NCBI RefSeq assembly: GCF_965638725.1
Contig: NC_134950.1
Coordinates: forward strand, 165,020,853-165,084,852
DNA length: 64,000 nucleotides
Source: Aptenodytes patagonicus
Taxonomy: Eukaryota > Chordata > Aves > Sphenisciformes > Spheniscidae
Direction: 5' to 3'
Part shown: one piece after another, positions 1 through 13,091 of the stretch
Layout of the letters: each line of letters begins with the position of its first letter
Position numbering within the stretch: position 1 is the stretch's first letter
Position numbers and translations under genes: made by a program
Notes under the pieces: model-generated
The model's input: only the letters and a program-made list of their open reading frames with translations
Database searches by the model: none
What the model was told of the DNA's origin: nothing

Positions 1-1293
1 TTCTGATAAATAGATTTAAAAACATCACGTCAAGCCTTTGTGTCAGTAAGAGGGATAAAGTCAGGGCTTTTTCTGGAATTACTATTCCTGTTTGTGCAAA
101 TGAAGTTTAATATTAAACTGATTGATTGTGTGTGACTGATTGGCCTGTCAATTTAAAGTGCCTCTTAATAGTTGGACTGGATTTAATTAATGACAAATAG
201 AGCAGTCAAAGATTGGTATTCTTTTCTTTCTTTTTTTTTTTTGGTGGGTGGGTTTTTTTGTTCCTTGCTAAACTCAAAACACATACGATGTGTAGCTAGA
301 TTCTGTAAATAGTTAGGAAGGCTGGCTCTGTCTCTATTTTGGCACTGGCCTGATTTTTGCTTGAATCAGCAAATGGGAAATGTGTTCCCTATTCATATGA
401 CTTTGTTGCCAGTTTGAAAGGTTCCAGAGGACCAAATTCAGCTGACACAGAAGACAGGTTCTGATGTTCCCTATCTCTGGTTTGGAAGTATGAACTGTAG
501 AGATTTTTCTGTTGTTATATGTTTGTGCAGCTACTACTCATTATTTTGGAGGCCCAGTAAGTTGAATTCTTGAGCTGTAATCTCTGATTTGCTCTTCAGT
601 TATGTAAGAAGTGGGGTGCTCTTGCTCTACCTTTTTTGAGATCCTGAGATAAGTGAAATCAGGTATATATTTTCTTCCTGCACTCTCTCTATTTGATCAT
701 GATTGATCATATTTGATCACGATTTCATCATGATCATGATAATCTTTGCACACTGTCAGTTACAGTTCAGGTTCCTGGATTGTTTTTTTTTTTTGTTGTT
801 ATTTTAATTCCAAGCTATTTTCATAGGTCAGTTTATAAATAATTATTTGTAAAGCAATACTAATAAATAATTATCAAGAATGAGTTTTGTTTTGGTTTTT
901 TTTTAAGAAAAAATCCACAACAAACTCTTAACTAGTATATATAACTTATGAAAAGTACACAATAGTGCTGCTGGAAAAGATTTTAGAAAAACACAAATGC
1001 CCAAAGTTACAATGCTGTAGTGTAAAAATGTCTGCATCGATGTACCTGAATAAGGCGTCTCAATTTTAAAAGTAGAAACAGGGAAGTATTTGTTGTTGTT
1101 TTTTTAAACAAAACAAAAAACAAACAAAAAGTTCATATAATGTGTATTAAACAGTGATGCTGAATTGGGGTTATATATGTTGTGTTCATGCTACTGTTTC
1201 TAACTTCAGGGTGCTTGGCATTGAAATTGTGACAAAAAATGGTTATGTAAAAAGAATGATACTGTTCATACACACAAACTTTATTTTTTGCAG
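1..1293 (+). other. WDR86 intron (5' part of window)
   Basis: No exon with WD40 coding signal was found here. The sequence is AT-rich with several T-homopolymers, for example near 226-242 and 781-795. It also contains a cluster of TGATCA-type palindromes, listed separately. The T-rich tract just before 1294 is the splice acceptor tract. Confidence 0.6.
692..742. repeat. Cluster of TGATCA palindromes
   Basis: Three TGATCA hexamers and one CATGATCATG decamer fall within about 50 bp (TTGATCATGATTGATCAT and onward). The spacing is irregular, so it looks like a short degenerate tandem repeat rather than a designed site array. Confidence 0.6.
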
Positions 1294-1729
1294 GATCCTG
1301 GTTGCCAAAGACTATCTCTTTAGTGGCTCCTACGACAGGACGGCCCGCTGTTGGAGTGTGGACAAGGAGAAACAAATCCAGGAATTCCGGGGTCATCGGA
1401 ACTGTGTCCTGACTCTAGCTCACTATTCCTCCAGGGATGTTCTTGAAGAAGAGGAGGAGGAAGAGGAGGAGGAGGAGGAGAAAGTGAGCAGAGACCTCCT
1501 GGTGACAGGTAGCACAGACTGCACTGTTAAGGTCTGGTGGGTGTCCAGTGGGCGCTGTTACCAGACTCTGCTGGGACACACTGGGGCTGTCTTATGCCTT
1601 ATACTTGACGCACCAAACAGGGAGCTGTTTTCTGGCAGCACGGATTATACCATTCGAACGTGGAATATTGTCACTGGTGAGCAGTTGAAAGTGTTCAAAG
1701 AGCATCAAGGATCAGTAATTTGCCTAGAG
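1294..1729 (+). CDS. WDR86: WDR86 internal coding exon (first one in window)
   Basis: The acceptor is a T-rich tract ending in TTTTTTGCAG and the donor is GAG|GTAAGA. The exon encodes about 145 residues from ILVAKDYLFSGSYDRTA to VFKEHQGSVICLE and covers about three WD40 blades. Codons 1445-1480 are twelve consecutive Glu codons. An open frame runs upstream to an ATG at 1154, but that sequence is intronic. Confidence 0.93.
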
Positions 1730-4700
1730 GTAAGAACAGAGGCTTCTTCAAGAGCCGTTCGAAGGGGGTATCCATATCCTAACTCATGTCGGTCTCAGTT
1801 GTCTTTTCATTCGTAAAGAAGCTCTTCCGAGACAGGTTATAAATGGTAAGCTTAAACATTCATGTAATAACAAAATAATAGCGCTCTGTGGTCTTGAGAC
1901 AAATCCTCTTTCCCTAAAACACTTTCTGATTATCCTCTTTGCTTCTAGTGGCTATCCTGGTCTAGCTTCTAGCTCAGTATCTATTTAAATCTTCCTAGGT
2001 CTTGAAACTCATTAGTAGGTTTGCTGGGAGGACTGTTCATCTGAGTAGGATTGTGTATGCAGGATCACCAGACTTTGAAGTAAAATAACCTGAGCAAGTA
2101 AACAGACACAGGGTCAGATAACTTAAAAAGGGCAGGGGAAAAAAATTCAGAGTAAACCAGATAACTTAAAAATACCAACCCAAAACCCAACCCAAAATTG
2201 TGGGCAAAAGATAATAGGAAAGCATAAAGCTGAAAGAAATCCTGCTTTAAAAACCACACAGACATAATTTGAGAAAAGAAGGGGAGAAAGAGATGGCCAA
2301 GACAAGAAAATGGGCAAGGAAAATGGAAAAGAGAAGTAGAGCATGGGGGAGCGAAACCAGGAAATGACGAAGGAGAGGAAAAATTTAATGTGACCTGAAA
2401 AACTATACCCTGTTTTTCTGTTTGCAGTATTTTTCTGGTGAATGCTGCCAGGTTTGTTAATGTTGCAGAGGAGAGAAGGAGGTTAGGCAGATGAAGGAAA
2501 AGGGGAACTATCGCACAAGCACTTGTCCTGTACACTCCATTATCCACCAGAAAATGCTAATGGTATATTTAAAGAAGGTATATGATGGTCTGTAACTTGG
2601 TTTCAGGTCAGCAAACCTTAAATGTTTGTAACTGTATGTGTCTGACAAGTTAATGACAATAGACTTTCTCACTACTCTCCTTGTTTGTTTGTCGTCCATA
2701 AGTGCTTTTCCTTTACAGAGGCTACAGTATGTATTTTTAATAGCTGTTTAATAAATGTTGCCTTTGTTTCTAAAGAAGGTAGTTGCAGCTGACACTAGCA
2801 GACTAAAAACCTGATAGTACTGAAGGAATTCTGTTTTCCTTCAGTTTTAGAAAGGAAAAAACCCCACACAAAATCATGTTGCCCTGGAGTAATGTTTGTC
2901 TTGCTTGGGTAAATTCTCAGTGTTAAAGCTTGTTTTTATGATATTGTGGTAATGTATTTTGAGGATGCTCAAGTAAATCTGTTGCTGTTCTTAGTGTCAC
3001 GCTATGTTTTGCTGTTTAATTGTAACCCTTCTCCAAGGCACAGATTGGCAACAACAGAGCTTGCTTTAATTTAATTGGGTTCTTGCTAAAATTGTTACAC
3101 AAAACCGGCTTGACCCTCTCCTAGAAGCCTGGGAAATTCAATTATACTCTTTGAATGCTCAAGAATGAGCAATGCTGCTCCGCTTGTGAGCACAGAGTTA
3201 AACAATGGTTTTAAACAAACAGAACTTCTTGTAGGGGAGAAGAAAAGCAAAACCAATACATCTATTTGGAAAACCTGAACAATTCAAAGTACACAAGACT
3301 ACTGCTGCCAAGACTGTGTTGGCAACAGTCCTGGCCAAATCTTCTTCTAGCTGTGAGTAACTGGTAGCCCCTCGCTTCTCTCATCACCAGTTGATGTTTG
3401 AGGCTAGAAGAATCCAGCTGAGGTACATATTGCCCCCACAGAGAGCATTTCGTTACTAGGCTTCTAAAACTTATCCTAGCTTAAGCAGTCACTGTACTGC
3501 TGTTGAATAGCTTTAGGCTGTCGATCTTTCCTAATTCCTCCCTCTTCCTTACTGGGTTCAACACTAGCCTTTCTGTTCCACTTGGCTGCTGCTCAGCACA
3601 GCCCACATGGTATTTTCATTCTTTTAGAAAGGGGTCAATCACCAGAATCCATACAAAGATGTTACAACAGAAGGGAAACTTCCTGAATAGAGGTGTTTAT
3701 TTTTTTTAATTTTTGTTTTCTTCTCAAAAAGCTCTTGGAGCCTTTGCCTAGGGCTTCTTAGTGACAATGTTGCAATCTGTGGCAGTGAGTTGGGATAGTA
3801 TTTTTCAAACTGTGGGTCAGGAAGGACTTGGAGGTAGTTGTGAGTTGCTCACAGTAGCCAGCAGACAGTTTTAATTGTTGACAATAGTTCATTTTCTTCA
3901 GGGCAGAAGTGAGCTGCTAATTATACAAGATTTTCACTCCCCTGTCCTGGAGGAACTGAGTTGGTACCAGCAATTAACGGTAGTTACCTGTTCTCTGGGT
4001 GGTATAATGCTTTTGTGGAGAGAATAAAGGGAAAAAAAATAAAGACTTATTTTCACTTTATTTATTCAAATAAAGATCCCTAAGGGAGGGTGACCTTTCA
4101 AAAAGTTTGAGAAATGCTCAGTGTGATCTCTCATCCTGGACACAGATCAGGAAAAATTTGGATATTGAGACCATATTTTTCCCCAACTTTAAAAAGTACT
4201 GTTATTAACGGGAATGCCCCAGGATGTTCTAAACTGCTGCAAATTAGGTCTGGACTGTTCCAGTCGTCTCCCGTTACTTTCCAGTAAATACCAATAGTGT
4301 CGCTGTAGCAGTGAATGGAAATTCGCAGAGCTTCTTGAAGGGGCGTTTCTGGGTAGATATCCATAAAGCACACCCATGTTTTCCACCTTGCTTCCTGCAG
4401 TGCTGGCATATGAAAAGCCACAGGCATCATCAAACATCACACGGATTTTGAATGTTCCTCCATTGCTCTAAGATCCTGTAGGTGTTGTTCCCAGCTAGCA
4501 TAAGTTAGAGGAGCCTGAAAGCAACTCTAATCTAGTGTGGCAGAATGCGAAGCATTGATGAGCTTTTAGCTTTCCCTTTTCCCCTGTCCTTGGTGGTCCT
4601 GGACAGTGGAGTGAAGAGGGTGAGCTGCTCAGATATTCCCCAGGGCTTGTCCTGCTGTCCCGGGGTCAGTCTGTTGAAGGTGATTTACCAGCTGAACTGA

Positions 4701-7700
4701 CTGCATGTGGTCTACTGTCAAAGTAGTTCTGCTGCAGGTACCAGCTTATTCTAATGCCACTATTCTCTTCCTTCCACTATCTAAATTAGACTGACAGAAG
4801 TTTTGCCAGGAGACTTTCTATCTGCAGTGGGAATCGTGTGCATGCTAGGTGCTTTGGCAGCCTTGACTACTTCACTCTCATAGTCAGGCAAGGTAACTAG
4901 CAGTGGAACAGCCAGAACTCTTCACTCTATTTCTCCTGCAGTGCATTGGTAGCTTGGCAGGCAAGGGACAGCAGCTGTTTTGTGTGCTCCCTCTTCATAT
5001 AAGAGCCAATGATGAGATTTTATAGGAAGTGATGGGAAAAAGCAAGGGTGGGCTGAGTGTAATCACACAGCTCATGCTAGTTCTTCCACTTAAAAATTTC
5101 AGGCCTGACTAAAGACCAGTATTTGCAATTAATAATCAAACATGCATTTTCATTAATGTGACTGCATGCCATAGGCTGAATAAGCCTGACTTAAATACTT
5201 ACTTTTGTATGTTTTTCTAAAGGTCTCCAAAGTAGCTTTGCAAACTGTTCACAAGGATTGCTTTGTCCTTTGCTGATTTTTCTGCCTCTGAGTATTTATC
5301 AAAATCGTGCTGCCAAAAGCTGGCAGAGAGAAATGATCCAGCTTGGAATTTAGCTTGGATCCTATAGCAAACATTCTTGCAAGAAAACTCCTTTCTTGCA
5401 GAAGGAGTTTTCAATGAACATGAGTGGGCAAGGACTTGCTTCTGGTTTTCCTGCAAAAGATCCTTTGTTTGGACCATTCCCTTTAGTTGCCTTTTAAAGC
5501 TGACTAGAAGAAAAGAATGCTTTGAACAAAGCTGTTGCCTGAACTCCGTTTATATGCTTAACTGTTGTGGTCATGGGGACAGAATTTTCTTCTTGTCACA
5601 CCAATTAAATTAAGTGCACATTTTTTTGTAATTTGTATTTGTTGCATAATTCATCAGAGGATGAAGATGTGAATTAGAGGAATATGAACATGTAAAACAC
5701 CTGTAGAAAAGAAACATGTTTCTAGGACCATTACTTCGCACTGCAGTAAAGAAGTTGAAAAACGTTTTCTAGCAGCCAGACCGGAGAGCTCATTCTAGAT
5801 GGATTCTCAGGAAAAAAAACAATTTCTTGCCCACAGGGACTTTGTTAGCTCGTTAAAATGGATGTGGTTTGAATGGGATCCTGAAAGTCTAACTCGGCCG
5901 AAGGCTTACATAGTTGTAACTTGAGATTGGTCCAAGTTGGTGATTTTTAACTTAGAAGTGGCTGTGAACAGAAGACCCAGCTGGCAGATTATAGGAATAC
6001 TGACCCCCATGTGAAGAATAAGCTGGTAATGGGACACGTGGTCACTGATGTGAACTCATTGTGAAGTTCCTGGGAGCCAGTCTGAGTGCAGTGACCTTCA
6101 GAAAGAGGATGTGTCCAAATCTGTTTGGAGAGCTGATTGCCTCTCCTTGGATGAGGGTTAAATTGTTTCTTATGGCAAAGGTTAATTGGGAGAGCAAAGT
6201 CCGTTCCTATAAGGTTGAAATACCTGCTAAACAGCCCTTTTGCAGATATTTTTGGCATTCATACAGGTAGAAATTGTCTTAAGCTGCTGCATATATTCAG
6301 TTCAGCCAAGCTTGTGGAGCAATAGGGTTGTGATTGTCTTGAGAGACCAACCCTAGATGTGATCGTTTGGTTTTTTTATTCCAACTGTGGTGTGTCTGGG
6401 GGCTACAACCAAGGTCAGGGTTGCATAAAACTGGCATTTTTTAATAGTGAAACCTGTAACTACTTCAGTGTTTACAACCTGTATTTTGCTACTGCTGTTA
6501 CTTTGCTACTCACAAGCAAGTCTGACTGAACTTCTTCATGGAATACATCATCTCTGGTACTTTGGCCTGAGGATTAAGACGAATTTGCTCCATTCATGTG
6601 TCTCAGTGTTTCATCTGGTTTAAAGCAAAGTCCCTCAGAGTAATGAGAAAAATGAACAGTCCAGAATTACAGATACCAATGCAGTGATTTTTTTGCTGTC
6701 TGGCTGAGGCTTTAGAACTGGGCATCTGACTGTCACCAGGTTTTTAATTCTTTTGAAGCTACTTGGGTTTGAAATGTCCACTCAGATTGTTGGTATTTGA
6801 GGTGCAAATCTGTTCTGTGTTGTCTGCTCTGCTACAGGTGTCCTTGCCTTGCCATGCTTTTCCTTGTCAGGAGCTTTGTCGGGCAGTTAGCCAAAGTGAA
6901 CGAAGTGCTCAAAAGCCAGCCAAGGAAAATACAGCTTTGAAAATATCACCGCTTCTCCAGACAGTTGCAGATTAGAATATGTAACTGTTTCTACTGATGA
7001 TTTTTAAACCAAGAGTTGACAGACTTGGGTATATCTGGAAAAATCTATTGGGTGAAATTTTATGTTTTTCCTTCTAAATAATAAGAAAATTAATTTTTTT
7101 AATAAGAATAGGACTGGGACATAGAGAATTGGGTAAAGGTTTGGAGACTTTGGGCTGGAAAAGCCCAGTAGTTATGGACCTGGGGGCCTAGCCCATAAGT
7201 ATTTGCTGAAAATGACTGCGCCTGGATGCCCATACACAAAAATGGGTGCGTCTTGGCAGTGGGGAGGCTTAGATCCCATCGAAGCTGCAGCATGAGCTTG
7301 CATTTTGGTGAAGAAGTCAGTATACTTTGTCCAGCTCCTGAGAGGGGACAGATCTGCTGAGCCTAATGTGTCAGCAGGGATGTTTAACCCAAGGAACGGC
7401 AACTGTGTTTAACCCAAGGAACAGCAACATATGGTTTGGCCCAGTAGTCTAACAGAACTGGCGGATCTGGATTAAATGGTCTCTGCAGGCTGAGGAGATT
7501 TGAACCCATTTGGAGAGTCCCATAACCGCTGGATAGAAGCCAAGCTGGTGTAAGGAGGTTAGCAAGAGTCCTAGAGGGAGAACCAGCAGAAGGTGACCTA
7601 ACTAGAAATCAGTGCTTTGGGGACCTGTCTGGAAGTGGGTGGGGGAACCGTGTTACAGTCCCTCTTTCTTGGGTTTTTTAGATAGTTTTCAATACAGTCA

Positions 7701-10700
7701 TGACTTAAGAAGAAGGATTACGGGAGCCAAGGACCTGTGCTGCTGGCTGACCCTAAGACCTCCCTTGCTTCCACAGCAAAGGTGGCTTGTGCCCAGCCAG
7801 CATGAGGACATTTGCACAGTATGTCCAACCTTGGTGAGTTGGAGCCAAGGCTGCCGTGTCTGCGTTGTTGGGGCATAGCCACACCCTTTGGATGCAAACT
7901 CTGAAAGAAGGCTCTGGAGTAAAAATACCAATTTGACATGGGTCAGATTGGATTGGTGCCTCTGTCTTGCTCTTCTCAGACAGAATCCCATCTGGTTTTC
8001 ATATACCCTCTTGACAGTTTCAGGGATACTGTGCATTGTTGCTTGTCACAACTGCCCTGAAGCATGTAATGCTTCCTGTGCCTTGTAGAAAGGTATGGTT
8101 GCAGCCTGGATGAGCCTTCCAAATCAGGGCTGCATTCTGGGATTTGGGTAGTCAACAGTTAGGATGCTATAAATTTCAAGTCCTTTTTTGGATGGACTTC
8201 AGTTGCATTATATCATGGTTCCCCATCTATAAAGTAGGGAAGGTATTTATTTTATATTACACAGGGTGTGGGGCCTGCTTGTAAGGTGCTTTGGCTAGGG
8301 GAACAGTATGTGATGATTATTATTATTTTGATTAAATATAGATATCTGAAATGTTGTAGCTTAGGCTGGAGTTGTAAACTAGACCTATCTTTAATCAAGT
8401 GAAGGAGGAGTCATCTCACCTAAATTGATATAGATGGCTACAGCGGAGAAGGTTGTCCTTGTGAGGGGGGAGAAATAGCGAGTTTTAAGGCGTGATCTGT
8501 TTCAGACATCTGTTTCAGGATGAGATGAATTGTGCCCTAGACTGCAGTGACTCTAAGGGACTATGTTAGCTGTAGATAACCTGCATCAATTTAGATGAGA
8601 TGATGCCTGCGTCATATCACTAAAGGCAGATCTGATTTGCAACTTCAACCTGAGCTGATAGCTCTTGATGGCTTTCTCCTCTAATAGCTATTTCGTGCTC
8701 TGTGTTTTAAAAATACCATGGAAATGAGAGGCTGTGTGACAGCCAGAGCCTGTACTGGGTTTTGCTGTTGGCTGTGCTGCAGGCTTAGTCTGTGGCATCC
8801 AGTAGATTGTTTAACCTGTTAGTATTTCAGTTTCCATGCATGGCTGAGAGTCCTTTGCTACTGTGCTCACCTGCTTAAACTGGTGAGGGGGAGGAAGGTG
8901 CATAAAAGTATATCATGCAGCAGCCTGGGTAGCACAGAGGCTTTGAATTTAATGAACGTGGTTGGTGTGTCAGCGAACTCTCCAGATCTCTGACTGGGCA
9001 TCAGAAGCTTTTATGGCTCTTCTGATCCTGGTGCTATAAATTACCTGAGTAAGCCCACATCATTTAACACATTTTTATATCTAGCAAATTAGCAAATCTA
9101 GGCAAGTTGCAGCTTTTCTATTTCACTTCAGCATTTATACACCCACTTAAATGTAGAAATGAAGCAGCGTAACGTAATGTACCATTAAGGCAGAGTGGCA
9201 TTCACCTGCAGGAGGTTTTAACTTAGCATTTTCCCTTGTTCAGTGGGTGGGCTGATGCTGCTAGCAAGATGTCTGAAAAAGAAATGCAATGTCTTGGCCA
9301 AGAACAATGCAGCAGGATCTCAACTCAAAGCAACCTCTTCCATTTAGCAGGTGCAATGTGACAATGCTCTTCATGCCCATTCAGGTTGAGCCTGGAAATT
9401 AAGTCAGGTTACCTTCCTCAGGCTAACTCTACAGCTCTCAGTTTTGGTTAGTGCTGCTGGTCATTCCTTCTCTTTCCTCACTGAGATGTAGTTTCAATGC
9501 CGTTGCTAAAACAGCTTAAAAGTAATAGGATGTGACATTTCAAAGTACTGCTGGCTTTGAACAGTGGTATGTGTTTTACAAGCTCCTGACGTTTAGCTAT
9601 GCAAACTGTCCCATGGGCCAAGTTCTGGTAGGAAGTGTGGCATGCACTGCTCCAACTGGGCTGGTGGGAGCTGCGGCCAGTGATCATCTTGGTCTGCCCA
9701 CATACATTTCTTACATGGGTTAGCGTAGTCCCATCACTGTAGTGCTTTGTATCTTAAAATACCTTTTGTTTCATGTTCTTGTAACACAGTGCAAATGTTC
9801 TTCTGTGCAAATCTCACTTATGATGCCTTTTGGGAATGGGGTGATTCCTTTTGGGAACAGGGGTGGAGATGGGAGAGCGTGAAAAACATTTCAACCTTAC
9901 AGATACAGAGTGTGCAAAGAGTGGGGACCGAAGGTTTATAATAATCTAAGGTGGTGGAAGAACCAGACCCTTAAAAGTGACCTAAGGGCAAGACCCATGT
10001 CAAGTTGATTTGTCATTTGTTCTGCAGTTGGATTCCTGGAGACATATGAGGAGCGTAAGGGGTTAGTGCTCTGCTGGTCACTTGAGCCTTCTGATCCGTG
10101 TGTCTAGAGGGGAAACATGGTATTATTAGTCCTTATGCAAATTCTGTTTCTTTGTGGGGGGGTCAGGGTTCTCCCTCCTGTCTCTCTGTCCTTTTGATAC
10201 AGAGATTGCTGCAAGTCCATGAAACTTACCTCAAACTACAGCCCGTGGATGGCTGTGAGAGTGTGTGATGACTGGCTGCCTTCATTACACTGCCTTCAGA
10301 TGGCAGGTGTCTGGCCAGTTCTCTGCTTGGAGGAGTACGCAGTCAGAGCTGTACATAATGATGGCTGTTGAAACATTTAGTTTGTTTTTGTTAGGTGGAC
10401 ATAGAATGCAAGATTTTTCTTTGCACTGTGGAGGGTTTCCCTGCTGAGCTGCTAGTTTGTTACTGTGTACTGGCTAGTTTTATAGCCTTGCACAGGTCAG
10501 TTACTTTCTCTTTGTCTTGGTTTCCCATCTGCAATCCTTTCCTCTGCCATTCTCTGTCATGTCTGTGTGGAATAAAAACCAACCTCCACCACTAGTGAGT
10601 TCACACAGTGTGCAGGATAACTAGCGTAATGAGGCACTGTTCTTTGGGATTTATAGGCAGAGTTGCTCTAAACACACAGCAGAAGACAATCAGATTGAAG

Positions 10701-13060
10701 ATGTTTAGAAACCTGTGTAAGGATAGTTATTTAATCATTTGATAACACAGTCTAAAAAGACTTGTGGAAACACAGATACAAAACAGTTTCAAGGAAGAGT
10801 TAGTGTTTCCAAATATTGACCTTGTGCAGAGTGATCGTGTTAAACCCCAGTTTATGTTGCGTAGGATTTTATTTTTAATTTACTTTTTTTTGTTATTCAA
10901 AATTGTTCTGAAATTTTTGTTGTAATTAAAACTTACAATCTGATAAGAGTTCTTGTCAAATATGCTTTGCAGAAACTACACTACAGGGTTTTTTTTGAGG
11001 CTGTATTAATGTAACTAATTATGGAAGTAGGGTTAGCTTTGTTAAGCTCACTGGAATCCTGCCTGCTTGCACCAGCACATGGGCTAAGTTTTTTATCTTC
11101 TGAAACGTGGGAGCTGTTTTTAAGGCCCAGAAGTCGATGAGAGATGCGATCGTGAAGAATGGTTTTGCTCATCATCCCTCTTCTTTCAAGGTGTAGTTGT
11201 TGCTCTTTGTAAGAGGCTGTTGAGTTGGAAACCGTGACTTTGGATGAGTCACTTCAGTGCAGTTCTCTCATGAATGTGCCTGAGAGACTATTGCTGATGT
11301 TTTTTTCTCTTCCCTTCAGCTAGTGAATCGGCACTTGTATTCAGGAAGCGCGGACAGGACAGTGAAGTGCTGGTTAGTAGACACTGGGGAGCGAATCCAA
11401 ACGTACAAGGCTCACAAACACAGCGTTAGCACTTTGAAATACCACGCTGGGATCTGTAAGTTGCCTTTCCTATGTTCAGCAATCCCCTGTCTCCTTTTCG
11501 ATGTTTGTCTTTGATCAAAGATTGTTAATAGAGAATACTGTAATTTTGAAGGCTTGTGAAATTGTTACTTTTTTCAACTCCAGCATGTTTATGTTCAGTA
11601 TCAAACTTCGCTACGCTACTCCATGTGGGAAGCTTAGATCTTCACTCTGTTTTCCACCTCCCTCTTCTGGCAAATGAAGAGGCAGTTGCTTTATTTCTGT
11701 TACCAAAGGAAGTGGCTTAAATCCTGAGCTGTCTGTGGGTTGTTTGTATAGCTGTGGTTTAACCTCGCTAGTCTGATGTCTGTCAGTCTGCTTCTGCTGC
11801 ATACTCAGGGACAGCAAGTGCTGCTGCTGGATATGCAGCCCTGTGCCTGCCTCTCCTACCTTGTAGGTACTGTGTAATGGACTGTCCTAAACCAGAATCA
11901 CATCTCAGATGCTGACTGCTTCTTTCTAACAGTTAGGCTTCCTGTTCAGACTCTGACCATTTCCTAGACTCATTTCCCACGAGTTCTTTTCCCTTTATCT
12001 GTCCTCTTTCATGTATTTGTTCCCCAAACCACCTTTCTGCAGTAGCCAAGCATTGCTTGCCTTACTAATGCTCGGGACTCGGTTCCCCTACTTTCAGTAG
12101 TCCTGTTAATAGTGGTATCTGTACATAACTGTCTATTGTTGACATAACAGTATATTCTGACCATGAAACCTCCCTCTTTAAATCCCTTTCTTGGCTGGCT
12201 TTCCTTCTCCACGTCATCTATCCATTTCTGGTTTTGGGTTGCAAGACTGCGCCTCTGTTTTTATCAGCCTGAACCCTCTGTATGTGTCATCCTGGTCTTA
12301 TCCTGCCACTGATGTTAGACCTAATGTGCCTCCATTTGCTTCCCAAACAAGTAATTCTCTCCTTCAGGGTAACCAGGATGGAAATGCCTGTCTTAAGCTA
12401 ATCTGGAAATTTGCAACACTTTTCTGATTTCAATTTCTGTACTTCAGCTATGAAGCGAACACGTAACACCAAATGAGTGGTTGCTATTTGGGCCTTGATG
12501 TCTCTTTTGGCAGATCATCAGTGTGATGGTGATAAACGGCTGACAAATGCAAGATGGCACACAGTAGAAGAGAGTCATACCTGCACGGGCGGATTACAGT
12601 TTAATGGCAGTTGTCTAGCACCATGCTTGACATGGCTGACTGACCACATTTATAACGCAGTAACTGAATTGATTTCTTAATTATGTTTGGAAATGTAATG
12701 TGTAACCAAGCCCATAGGTAGATTTTTATTTTACTCAGGTAGCCGTTTTTTGGTCTTCCTTTCAGCATTAGACCCACAGCACTACTTTTCTCCATTAAAA
12801 TAGTTGATTGTAATTTACGGTTAATTTCAGCTCTCCTCACCTATATTGCAGAACTGCCCCACTCTCCCCTACCTGCAGGTTATAATTTCTGCTGATTTCA
12901 GCTTTTGCAGTTGGCTAGAAGGCTGAAATGGAAGGGGAAAGGGTCTGAGCTTACGCTGCACCCTGAAGTTATTATTGCTCAAAGATGCAGGCAGGTAGGG
13001 CAGGGGAAATGAACCAGAAATTTTAATCCAGGATGAGCACTGGCAAACAAAATACTGATT

Positions 13061-13091
<31 letters not shown>

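Larger units (their letters stand above)
1730..11319 (+). other. WDR86 intron, 9.6 kb
   Basis: No coding exon is visible; open frames here are short and lack family resemblance. It contains a hAT-like fossil transposon (3797-4119), a short direct repeat (7381-7428) and two antisense MIR-like SINE relics (about 8205-8335 and 10478-10545). The rest is unremarkable unique-looking sequence. Confidence 0.6.

Noticed and set aside
1154-1293. Open frame upstream of the first visible WDR86 exon, starting with ATG
   Set aside because: The residues have no WD40 character and a strong acceptor (T-tract plus GCAG) sits at 1293, so this is intron.
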